The notes under the pieces: generated by a model | Told to the model about the DNA's origin: nothing | Database searches by the model: none | What the model saw: the letters and a program-made list of their open reading frames with translations, nothing else | In this document: piece after piece, positions 26,259 through 38,226 of the stretch | Numbering within the stretch: position 1 is the first letter of the stretch | Layout: each line of letters begins with the position of its first letter | From: Dirofilaria immitis | Lineage: Eukaryota > Nematoda > Chromadorea > Rhabditida > Onchocercidae | Assembly: GCA_024305405.1 (NCBI GenBank) | Contig: JAKNDB010000064.1 | Location: 806,001 to 870,000 of the forward strand | Length of the DNA: 64,000 nt | Reading direction: 5' to 3' | Position numbers and translations under genes: made by a program

Positions 26259-28570
26259 TTTTTATTTATGCTTTTGGAGATTAATGAAAAATAAGACATC
26301 ACATTAATCCAAATCATTTCAAACAAGAATATGCTGATGGATCATATGTAAATATAATTATTTTGAAAATATTTCAGCCTTTCCAATTCAAGTATTAATT
26401 TTTGTTTCCTTTCTCTCTGGAATTTATTGCTTTTAGGTATTCAATTTGAATTGTACATTTTCTATTTGATAATAAGCAGTGTATTCCTTATAGTATTTTT
26501 TCTTCTTCGACTTCTTTTGAATAATTAGCAAATATACTCAATTAAGCTGTTATATTTTATTCATAGATGACATATTTTCAATACTAATTTTAACGGTTAT
26601 CAGTTAATATCATGATCTCCCAATTCAAGTTACTATTTTTCGGGAAAATGAAGAGGAGCGATAAGATTAAGCTATTGATTTTGTTTGTATATCTGTTCCC
26701 TTATTAGTTAATGTTAATATCTGTTTTGACTGGCAGTCCCAGTTTTTCTGAATGTGATGTAGCTAAGCATATTAATTGGGCTGAGTATTTTTTAAATTCA
26801 GAATCCTGTTTATTCATTTTTCTTTTATTTGTTTAATTTTTTTGTGTGAATAATCTAAAGTGCCAATGGAAAATCCATTTTTATCACAATTTACAACTTA
26901 TAAGAAGGACTGATATCCTGCTTCTTCCACTGATAATATTTTCTTCAATTTAGAAGGCAGCTTCGTAGAATATATAGAGAATATCTTCTATACAGAACAA
27001 ACATTAAGACTGAAAAGAATGAGTAGAATAGAACTTCTTTAAATAAATCCTTCTTATAATTTATATTTTTCATATTTTATTTGAACGATATTATTTTGTA
27101 AAAATATCTACAGTGAATGAAACAAACAAAACAGATTAGAAGAAGATTGAAAAGATTAGAAGAGACAGAATAGTAATTCTTATATTTTGAATTAAATGAA
27201 TTTATAGAGAACTTAGTGATTGAGATAATTAAGAATTGAAATCCCAAATGGGAACTCAAAAAGAATTTTTAAATAACGAATTGGAAGATGTTTCACCCAT
27301 ATAAATTTGATCGAGTCAAGTTAATTTCTACACTTTTTTAACCATAATTTACTCATATCCGTGCGCGTACTTTTATTTTATGAATTCATTGTTTCATTGT
27401 TGTTTTGAAATCTTTTGATTCAATTTTATTCATCTTCTATAAGTCTTTCATGACTTTTAACTATAGTATTCAGTTGCAGCTATTTTTGCTTTTAAAATTT
27501 CGCTTAATAATTTATTTCCTTCATCCATATGATGATTTTTTCAATCTTCCTTATCGACGTTAAAAATGATCAACTATTTTTATTTTGTATTTACTAGTAC
27601 TCTAATTCATCATTTCTAACGAAGAGTAATCTTTCTAAACCTGACCTAACAATTAATCATATCTCAGGTGTTTTTTTTTGGCCTAATCATTGATTTCGTT
27701 TTTGCAATTAAACATTTGCTCAAGCACTGAATTTAACGGCTTATTTACAAATAGTAGATTAAATCATGAGCAATATCAGAAGATTTTTTCTTTCTACTAT
27801 TTAAATTAAATTGTATTACTGCAAATAAACATATTATCATTATTAATCCTTTTTTTCTAAGCTTCAAACTATAATATTGTTGTTACTCGAATATAGTAAT
27901 GTTCGATTTCCGTATATGCGGGTGGGATCCTTACAAATCAAAGTTATGATAGTCTTAACTTTATTTATTTTTAGTTTTTATTTTAATTTTCACTTTTTGT
28001 TTGTTTTTAATTTTTACATAATTTTTAAATTTCTTATAACTATAGCTTCTTTTTCTTTCTCAACGAAAATTACATTCATGGTTGACGTTTCGCTTCACGC
28101 AGATCTTTTTATCAGTTCATTACCTTTTATCATTCATAATGATATTTTTGATTTATTATCTTGTGTGCTTTTCATTCTATGATATGGTATTATAATTTAT
28201 ATATTTATCTTTCTTTATTTGAAATTAACATTCAGTATATTTATAGGTTTCTTTTTGTTATAATATTTTCTTCAGACAGTGACGATAATTCGAAAGAAAT
28301 ATAAACATTTTGAGAATATAGTATGAAAATTTGATATGAAGAGAAATTATTTTGGATAACAAAAATATCAAAAAAGAAAAGGAAAGATGAAATATCTGGT
28401 ACATTTTACATTGGATTTCTTTATGAAAATAATTGCCGTTATATTCTTATCTTTTTTTTGATCTAATGAAATCATACATCATTTTTTAGTGATAGATATT
28501 TTTCATGTGACCTTTATTGTTTAAAATATATTGAAATTTTTATGCAATCAATCAAAAGGTATTTTTCTAA
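26259..28570. other. Intergenic region between convergent genes
   Basis: About 2.3 kb, AT-rich, with no supported exon on either strand. The 101-codon frame at 27877-28182 is a T-rich, Phe/Ile-rich string typical of chance open frames in this base composition. Confidence 0.6.
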
Positions 28571-28576
28571 TTTATT
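28571..28576 (-). terminator. Polyadenylation signal AATAAA of the SLC22-type transporter
   Basis: AATAAA on the minus strand about 135 bases past the stop. Its distance leaves some doubt. Confidence 0.4.
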
Positions 28577-28711
28577 ATCTATCTTCAAGACAAACATACA
28601 ATCATCAAGGGGAATTCAATCCAATTACTTTTTCAAATATATTTAAAATATTTGTTTCGGAAAAAAAATCTTTTTCTTTACATGCTTATAAATTGATTTA
28701 ACATTACAATT

Positions 28712-31700
28712 TCACTGTCTCCTTGTTGATACCATTGGCATTTGTTCTTCATGATCACTAATACTTTCATCGTCCACCCTATCAAGATGAACATTTTTTG
28801 TTTCGACCAAAAATAAACACGATGAAGTTAAACTAATCAGGCCAACGATTACAACGATAAGATAAGCTGATGGTGGCCATATAGTTGATAAAAAGAAAAT
28901 CTATAATATTAATATTATTATCATTTTTGTTAAAAATTTTCAATAATTACGTCATCAAATACTTATCAAAATTTTTTTTTTTCCTTTCTTTTGATACAAG
29001 AAGAAAAACATAATAGCAATGATTTCTTATAAATGCAGCTTTTTTTTCTCTCTTCTTTTTTTTTCTTTAACAAGAAATTTTGAAATTTTCAAAATTCCTT
29101 AAAAAGAAAAAAAAAAAAAAAACAAAACAAATTTACCATCGGTGAAAGTAAAGCACCAATTCTGGCGATGAAAGAGCATGAACCAAGAGAAGAAGCACGC
29201 ATTGATGTTGGCATTGATTCGACCGCGCATAAATAACATGCATCCCATGTGTATTCGATAAATACAGTACCAATTAGATTAATTACCAAAATAGCAATAC
29301 CCTTAAATCAGATATAATATTTTGAAAAATATGAATTATACAAGAATTAGGCGTAATATATTAAGTTTATTTTAATTAAATTAATTTTATAATTTTCCAA
29401 TTCTTTCAATAAGTAATATTTTAGGAAAAAAAAAAACAACCTACTAAGCTTTACCTGATATTGAAAATAAACAAGTAGGGTTAGTGTTAGGAAGCATATG
29501 CAAACAGCTAATTGAGCATATTGATGTAATTTACGACGATTGAAATTTTTATTTACTGTATCATAAATTACCAATGCTATCTGTAAGTAAATTTTAGGAA
29601 TTAAACAAATATGATAGCGTTTGTAAAATTATCATTTTAATGATTAATTATTTTTAAACCTTTCAAATTCTTTCTCTTCTTTTTTTTATTTTTTAAATTT
29701 TTATAATTCGAAATGAATAAATTAAATTGAAATGGAAAGTGGAGGGGAATTTTTTTTTTCTTCAAATTTCTTTCATTTTTTGTCTTAATTTTTGCTTATT
29801 TTTAATTAGATTTTATACACAATTTGAATTCATTTTTTATTTCATTTTATTAATTAATTCATTAATGAATTAATTAATAAATTTATTTCTTATATTAAAG
29901 AAAAGAAAAAAATTTTTGTAGAAAACATTTGTATGAAGAAGAAATGAAAAAAAAAAAAAAGGATGAAAGAAAAAATGATAATCAATAAATATATATATAT
30001 TTAAATAATGGAAATTATTATTTTCAAACCTTTGAAGCAGCAATAAGAATGGAAAATAATGCTTGATTTATGAATAAATTACCACTTATACGTGATGAAT
30101 TTAGATCAATTGCATAACCACATAATGATGCAGTAAACCATATTAACCATAAAATAAACAATCTAAGTCAAAACACTGAATAATTATAAAATATTATGCT
30201 TAACAATACTTTACAATTTATCACTATAAAATAAATAATCTAAGTCAAAACAATAAATAATTATAAAATATTATGCTTAACAATACTTTACAATTTATCA
30301 CTATAAATTTTTAGTTATAATTTCTAGAATTAATCCAACCTTTTGATCAATAGTTTTTTTTTTTTTAAATTAATTGCGAAATTTGAACGATATTTTTGAT
30401 GCGTAAATAAGTCTTGCGAAAATTTTTAATTAATTAATTGCATTCAATTAAATCGGAACATTCAATCATTTGCAAATTTCAATCGAAAATTTTCAATTAC
30501 AAATAATTAATCAACAATCATATTTTATGTTTGTTATAGAAATTTTATTGTATAAAAAAAAAAATGGATTGAAAAAAAAAGAAAGAAATGAATTCTAAGA
30601 TTTAATTATGTTACTTAACTTATATTTTGTTATTATTATTATATTTCAAATTGTTATAATTGCTCGGAATAAGTAAAATCGATTGATTAAAATTTAGATA
30701 GCAATTATAAAAAGTATTGATCAAAACTTTTAATTAATTTAGAAATTGCAACTAAAAATTTGTATTGTTAATTATACTGATGATTATACAAATATTCTGT
30801 CTTTTTGCTTAACTTTTCTATGCATAAGTATTATCATGATAAATGATAATTTGAATATTATCATTACTTTTGATAAATGTATACCTTTTACTTCTCAGCA
30901 ATGTATTTAAAACAAATCGTTATTGATGATTATACATAATTATACAAATATTCTTTTTTTGCTTAACTTTTCTATGCATATGTATTATCATGATAAATGA
31001 TAATTTGAATATTATCATTACTTTTGATAAATGTATACTTTTTACTTCTCAACGATCTATTTAAAATAAATCGTTCATTGATAATAGAAGGAAAAAAAAA
31101 TTAACATGCAAATAATATGAAAAAAAAAAAAGAAGATGAAAGTATTTAAATTGCAACAATTGCAAATAAATAAAAATATGACTGATATGATCGAGAAGAA
31201 AATTAAAAAATTATCAATAATAAATTTCATTATTATCTCCAAATCAATCAATAATCTATCTATTCCTACATACTAGAGATATTATCAAAAATTGCTATAT
31301 GTACAACAAATGAATTATATCAGTAATATTAATTAATATCGTATAAATAAATTTTATAAAAAAAAAAAAAATTTATATCAAAAATTTTACACATACCGTT
31401 TAGCATAATTTGAATGTCGTATAACATCGATTAAACGCTTATTTTTTTCAATCATTTTATGCTCAATTTCAACGTACGCTACGCCAGCTATACGTGCAAT
31501 TTTTTTTCACTCTCACGCATTTCATCTATTCGATTCTATAAAATATTACGAAAAAAGAAAAACTTTCGTCGAGAAAATTTCGAGAAAATTTACAAAATTT
31601 CAACAATTTAAAAGAACGTAAAATAAAAAAAAAAAAGAACAAAGATGTAAACGAAATTTTTTTTTTTAAATTTCAAATATTTAAAAATAAAATTAGAAAT

Positions 31701-34700
31701 GAATGAAATGAATTTATTTATGAACGATAATGAAAGTTTACCTTACTATGAAGCCATGTTGGACTTTCCGGAAAAATAAAAATGACAATAAGAAGAGCCG
31801 GTAAAGCAGCTAAAGCATTCCCGAATGATGCTAAACGCCATTCCGGTAATAGATAACATATAATTGTCATCATCAATCGTGCAACACCCTACGATCTACG
31901 TCTTGCTTTTTATCAATTTTTTTGTTTAAATTTCAGAAAAATTTTATTTATTTACCGTAATCGTTCGCTTATTTACAGTATTTTATTCGTCATGATTTGC
32001 TTTATTATTAATCATTAATTGTATAATCACTCTATGATAACAAAAATAATTATATGATATATAATAGATAGATAAATATTATAATTATAATGATTAAAAT
32101 AGTATCAGTATTATTATACAATATTTTTATTGTTATATGCATATCTTATAAATTTCAAAATGAAGGAAAAATTACCGTATTTTAATTGACAAAGATTTGA
32201 CGATTCAATTATATGCATATAAGATTGATAATGATGATAAGGTTAAGTATTTTTCGAGAAATTTATTATCATACATTGTACAAACTTTCTATTTTATTAG
32301 AAACTATGCTATCAAAATCATACTGATGAATTGGATATAATTTATCAGTGTATCATTAAAATCAATAATTTGAATGAATCAGTTCATAATCATTACACAT
32401 ATTAACTGAATTATTAAATTTGGAAATGATTAAGTTTATTTGTTAAATTTAGTTTTATATTGATAAATTAACGAATAGAAATTAAATTGTAATAATAATA
32501 AACAAAAGAATATAATTATATTGATACAATTATTACTATTAATCGTTCTCTTAATTCTTCTAAATAATTAATTATTTCGTATTTGTATTTTATTGTTGTA
32601 AAAATTAAATCGATTTTAAATTAATTATTTTAATTCCTTTTTCTTTTTGTTTTATTAAAAAGAATTAATTACCCAATTGAAAAAAGCTCTTAGTGCCATA
32701 CGTTGCTCAGGTAAAAGCATTTCCATCACATATGTACATACTACTACAATAGTACCACCGATAGAAAGGCCAACGAAAAATCTTGAAGCTAACAAAATTT
32801 TCCAACTTGGTGCTAATCCTGAAATTTAAAGAGTTAAAATTGATTAAATAAAAGAAGTGAAGATTTACTCAATCGTTTCGCGTAATTTTTGTGAAAATAT
32901 TAGGATGATATTTCAAACAGGGATACAGTGGTTGTTTCATCGAAGGATACTGTAATTGCTAAGATTATGGTATTAATGAGCCGATAAAAGAAAATAAAGA
33001 ATTGAATTTGCTAAGAATCATTTTAATATAAAAATTAATTGCATTATTGATTTATTCGTGCTTAATAATATTTATACAAATGATATTTATAACAATAAAT
33101 GTACGATATTATAATTATATATTTATTTCCTAAATATCATATCAATTATGACAAAATTGAGATATTGCAGAACAATCAATTTAATATTATCATAATTCAT
33201 CAAAGTTTTTTTAACAAAAATTTTTGATATTATTCAACTAATTATTATCATGGTAAGGAACAATATAATGATAATAACAATACTGATAATTATCAAATTT
33301 TCGTCTTTTATTTGATGCATAATATAGGAATTTAAAATTATCAATAGTAAAAATATACCTGAACAAAGGAAACGGTAATACCACATGCCAGTGAAATTAA
33401 AGCTAACGGACGACGTCCAAAAATATCCGATAATGTTCCTGTAATTACTGTACCTAATAAAACACCAAAAAATTGTATCTGACTATATAATGATGCCCAA
33501 TATACGGATGCACCACAAATCCAATCATATTCGAGAGCTGCTGAAGAAAATGCAATCTGAAAATTTTTGATTATTTTAAAAAATAATTGTTAAATAGTTT
33601 ACGAATTAGTAATGATTCATAATTGGTAATGATTAAGATATTTATAATTATTAATGATTAAGATATTCGTAATTGGTAATGATTAGGATATTCATAACTA
33701 GTAATGATTAAGATATTTATAATTAGTAATGATTAAGATGTAAGATATTTGTAATTAGTAATGATTTAGATATTTGTAGTGAATAATGATTAAGGTATTC
33801 ATAATTGGTAATGATTAAGATATTCATAATTGGTAATGATTAAGATATTTATAATTATTAATGATTAAGATATTCGTAATTGGTAATGATTAGGATATTC
33901 ATAATTGGTAATGATAGAGATATTCATATTCAGTAGTGATTAAGATATATGATATTTGTAATTAGTAATGATTTAGATATTTGTAATTAGTAATGATTAA
34001 GATATTCATAATTAGTAATGATTAGGATATTCATAATCAGTAATGATTAAGGTATTCATTTAAAAAATGATCGTTCAATAAATCGATATGATTAAAAGGT
34101 ATATGTACTTTAAGGTTAAGTATATTTTTTCAATATAACTAAACTATGTAAATAAAAAGTAAATTTTAGAAGAAATCATTGATCTTATAATTTAATTAAT
34201 TAGCCTAATCATTATTGTCAAGAAAGTTTGTTGTTCAATTATTGATCGTAATGATATATTATTTTGATACTCAATATATTCCTAATGTATGATATTATGT
34301 AATTAGCTTATTAAAGATTAATTATCAACGGATAATAATCGTAAATATCAACTAATTAGTGATACTAATTATGCTAATTATCTTTGCTATTATATTAATT
34401 AGTTTATTAAAGGTTAATTATCAATGGATAATAATCATAAATCAAGTTAATTAATGGTACTAATTATGACAACTATTTTTGCTATTAGATAAATTAAATA
34501 TTGTAATTTAATTTTAAATGATTAAATACTACAAAAAATGATTATCATCATATCTAATTAGCAATTCCATAATGTAAATTATCAACAAATCTTACTAATT
34601 TTCAAAATTTCAAATTAAATACGATGAGTGAATTAAAATTAATCAATTTCTTGCTCATTAATTTTTTTAAAAAAAATTGAAATAAAATGATGTGATAAAA

Positions 34701-35383
34701 ATTTTAACATTCTTTTAAATAATTTAATTAATGCGTTAAATTTATCAGAAATGAAAAATAATTATCGAAGATTTGATAACAGTAATAAAACAAAATAGTG
34801 ATAAAAAGCGGCGATAAAAAAGCAGTGATAGAAAAAGTAATGATAAAAAAGCAGTAATAAAAAGGTAGTGATAAAAAGGTAGTGATGAAAAAAGTAGAGA
34901 TAAAAAGTAGTGATAAAAAAGCAGTGATAAAAAAACAATGATAGATGCTTTAGTGAAATAAAATAATAATACAAAAATTTGAAAATAATCAAATACTGAT
35001 TAATTAAGCAAAAATATATATATACATATTAAATTATTTTACAATTATATAGCTAAATAAATTGATAATGTCAATTAATATAATTAAGTAATTAAATAAT
35101 AGCAATACAGGAAAATGATAAATAAATCAAATAAATCAAATAAATCGAAAAAATCAATAAACGATAAAATACATACCTGATCAAATTCAATACTATCTTT
35201 GCATGATAGAAAAATAGTACAATTATTGGAAAATGATTGATTTGTTGTACATCGCCATTGTGGTATATAATTTGAAAAGATTGGATAAATCATTTGTGAT
35301 CCGAAAAATATGCTAAATTGCCAGGTAATTAGGACAAATATATGAAAGCGATTAATATTGTACAGCATATTTTTTTTTTTCAA
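28712..35383 (-). CDS. SLC22-type organic ion transporter (major facilitator superfamily)
   Basis: Nine exons in coding order: 35383-35177, 33556-33359, 32818-32673, 31888-31742, 31535-31397, 30162-30030, 29580-29455, 29301-29137, 28900-28712; about 483 aa, shorter than the usual 540-560 because the first extracellular loop is only about 45 residues. Key signs: FDQIAFSSAALEYDWICG as in SLC22 proteins, the loop 2-3 motif GTLSDIFGRRP, RFFVGLSIGGT, LLPEQRMALR, a PESPTWL motif at the end of TM6, WLIWFTASLCGYAI in TM7, ESMPTSMRASSLG before TM11, and a C-terminal FLVETKNVHLD. It should be a 12-TM plasma-membrane facilitator of organic cations, anions or carnitine-like solutes; substrate cannot be told. 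One base is missing in the T8 run at 31500-31507 and one (a G) at the end of exon 2 near 33359. ATG choice: 35383 or the in-frame Met at 35368. Confidence 0.9.
30149..30304. repeat. 77-bp tandem duplication spanning a splice acceptor
   Basis: Two copies offset by 77 bp with only a few differences. The copied block includes the minus-strand acceptor CTTAG of the transporter exon ending at 30162, so a second acceptor-like CTTAG lies at 30240-30244. Confidence 0.85.
30781..31078. repeat. Tandem duplication of about 156 bp with a 12-bp palindrome
   Basis: Two copies in a transporter intron, each holding the perfect palindrome TTATCATGATAA followed by ATGATAATTTGAATATTATC. Differences between copies are few. 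Confidence 0.85.
33605..34060. repeat. Degenerate minisatellite of about 24-30 bp units
   Basis: A long array of the unit GTAATGATTAAGATATTCATAATTG and variants (about 18 copies) in the first transporter intron. Copies differ by substitutions and small length changes. Confidence 0.9.
34785..34945. repeat. AGTGATAAAAAGC-type short tandem repeat
   Basis: About ten copies of a 12-15 bp unit (AGTGATAAAAA, GCAGTGATA) in the first transporter intron. Confidence 0.8.
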
Positions 35384-36479
35384 ATTTCAATCGCAATTTT
35401 CAATCTGAAATTATAAACAAATAATTGAATATTTCAAAATTATTAAAACAAATTTTTACCTAAAAAAAAAGAAAACAAAAAACAAAAAAACAAAAAACAA
35501 ATAAAAATTAAAAATTAATTAAATATCAGAAATTAAAAAAATTATAAAAAATTTCGAAATATAAATTTACATAGTAATAAATGATTTCAATTCCACTAAT
35601 ACAATAACCATTTAGTAAAGTGAAATAATTGTTTCATATTAAAAGAATTGTATTGAATAATGATATCCTGAAAGTGTAACAAATATATTTTATCTAAAAA
35701 AAAAAAAAATTTCAAATATTTTTAAGTATTTTAGTAAAGCAATACCTATATCAACATTGGTAATAGAATTAAAAAGAAAAAAGAAATGGAAATGATATTT
35801 TATGAATTATATTTTGAACATAAAATTTACTTTAATTGCTTTTGTTTCCTAAAAAGTGCTATCAATTTGTTAATATTATCAGTCTCTCAAAATTTGATTA
35901 ATTTAATGATAGAAATTATGCAACGTTTGATTATTGTAATACACACCAAATATTAAATGATAATGATAAGTTTGCAACGATAAAAACTTCTAACTCATAA
36001 TTTATAAGTGTTATCAGTTTGGTAATATTATCAGTTACAGAATTTGATAATATTATCAGTGTCAAAAAAATAGAACGCAATGCTTGATTCAGTTATATTA
36101 TACTCTTAAATTTGAAAAATTAATTTAATATTTTTAAGAATTTCAAATATTTTTTTTCTTAAATGTCTTATTTAGAAACATACATCACCTAACATGTCTT
36201 ATCAATCAATCAATTAATTAATTATTATCAATATTTTTGATAAGAATAATTAATATGTTGATAATATGTGATTTAATATTAGTTATGTAAGAAAGAAGAA
36301 AGAAAGATATGAATGATGATAATATTATAATGATACTTCAACATACTATGATATTAATAATAATTAATGATCACATTGTTTTTCTATCCTTTTTTTTCTA
36401 CTCTTTCTTTCACATTCCGCTAAAAATTGATAATAGCATTTTAATGGTGATTAATGATGATTTATATTCGGATAGGGAA

Positions 36480-36900
36480 TAAAAAATTCTAATGATAATT
36501 AATAATCATATTCTGATAATAATTGGTAATAATATTTGAATAGCATTTGATGATCGCATTCTGATAAAAATTTATGATAATATTTGGATGGCAATTGATG
36601 ATTATATTTTCTGATAGAAATTAATGATTTTGACTGGGAACTGATGAGCATATTCTGATAAGAAATTCCGATAAGAATTATTAAAAATATTTGAATGGTA
36701 ATTGATGATTAGATAAGAATTGATAATAATATTTGAGGCGCAATTGATAGTTATATTTTGATATAAATTAATGACAATATTTGAATAGCAATTGATAATC
36801 ATATTCTGATAGGAATTGTTTTGAAATGGTAACTGATAATCATATTCTAATAAAGATGATTGATGATAATTAATTCCGATAAGAATTAATGATAATTAAT
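36480..36900. repeat. Degenerate [20 protein letters not shown] repeats
   Basis: Repeated imperfect units built from AATTGATGATCATATTCTGATAAGAATT and AATATTTGAATGGCAATTGATAATC, with period roughly 50-60 bp. Non-coding. Confidence 0.7.
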
Positions 36901-36939
36901 AATGAATATGATAATGATAAAGTGAGAAAATAATACATT

Positions 36940-37012
36940 TAAACAAACAAACAAACAAACAAACAAACAAACAAATAAACAAATAAACAAACAAATAAAC
37001 AAATAAATAATT
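36940..37012. repeat. (AAAC)n / (AAAT)n microsatellite
   Basis: About seventeen tetranucleotides of AAAC grading into AAAT. Confidence 0.9.
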
Positions 37013-37280
37013 TAAAAAAAAGCCAATTAAAGTATTAAATTCTAAAAAGTGAAAAAGAAAAGAAAAGAAAAGAAAAGGAAAAGAAAAGAAAAGATTTTGT
37101 AATGAAAGTATGAAAGGTAAGTAAATAAACGATGTAATAATGTACACTCATTTGATAGATAGATAGATCGAATTTGACAATACATATATATACATATACA
37201 ATATATAGATATCTATTAGAGGGATGGCATTGAAATTTTTAAAAAAAAAAAAAAAAGAAAGGCAAAAAACCTGTTTCCCA

Positions 37281-37350
37281 TTCTCTCTCTCTCCCTCTCT
37301 CTCTCTCTCTCTTCTTTTTCTCTCTTTCTCTTTTCTTTTCCTCTCTATCT
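37281..37350. repeat. (CT)n-rich block
   Basis: A pyrimidine-rich segment with long CT dinucleotide runs, continuing at lower purity to about 37,620. Confidence 0.85.
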
Positions 37351-38226
37351 TGTTTCTCTTTCAATCATAATCGAGTATTTTTACCCAATATTTAACCACC
37401 CTATATTCATTTTATTACTTTATTTTCTCTTCTCTCGCTTTTTTTTCTCTCTCTTTTTGGTAATAAATATTATTAATTTCTAATCTTTTCTTTCTAACCT
37501 TTTTTTTATCGTTATCTTTCTCTCTTTTAGATCGTTTTTTTTTATCTTGAATTTTTTCTCTTTCTCTCTCTTTCTTTCTTTCCTTTTGCCAACTCTTTTT
37601 TTCTTTCAATTTTTGATTTTTCATTTTGTATTTTTGTTAAATGATTGTCTGTTATTTTAATATTCTTTTATATCAGCTTATTTTCTTCTATTACTATTCT
37701 TTGCTTTTATTATGTTTAAATTCTTGCAATACTTATTTATCAGTGTTGTTGATAAGAGCTAATTATAATCATTTATTTGGATAATTGATTATAATCAAAA
37801 TGTATAGCAATGATAAACAATAATTTAATAATGATAAAAATAATATTTTAATTCAAGTATTATCATATCTTTCTGAAATAGATCAATTTTAATAATATAT
37901 CTTATCATCTATATTATTTTTATTATTGTGATTTTAAAATGATCAAAAAAATAATTATTCAAAATTCTTGCTTTAATCATTAATAATAATAGTAATTATT
38001 ATTTTTATCATTATTATACCTTCCTATTCTTATTGCTATTATTATTATCACTATATTATTATTATTATTATTGTTACCTTATTATTATTATTATCGCTGT
38101 ATTATTGTTATTATTATTATTATTTTCTTTTCGAAATTATTTCTTATTTTCTTTGAGCATAATTTAATTTCATTCTGTCCCATTTATCGATAAGATTCTT
38201 CACTTATTACGCTTCCATAGCAACGA

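Larger units (their letters stand above)
35384..38226. other. Divergent intergenic region, repeat-rich
   Basis: This lies between the start codons of the transporter (minus) and the unrecognised gene (plus). It holds degenerate AATTGATAATAATATTTGA repeats, an (AAAC)n tract, a CT-rich block and ATT microsatellites (about 38030-38125). No coding frame is supported. The promoters of both genes should lie here but no specific element is recognisable. Confidence 0.55.

Noticed and set aside
27877..28182. 101-codon hydrophobic open frame
   Set aside because: T-rich sequence read in a Phe/Ile/Leu frame; no splice context or homology.
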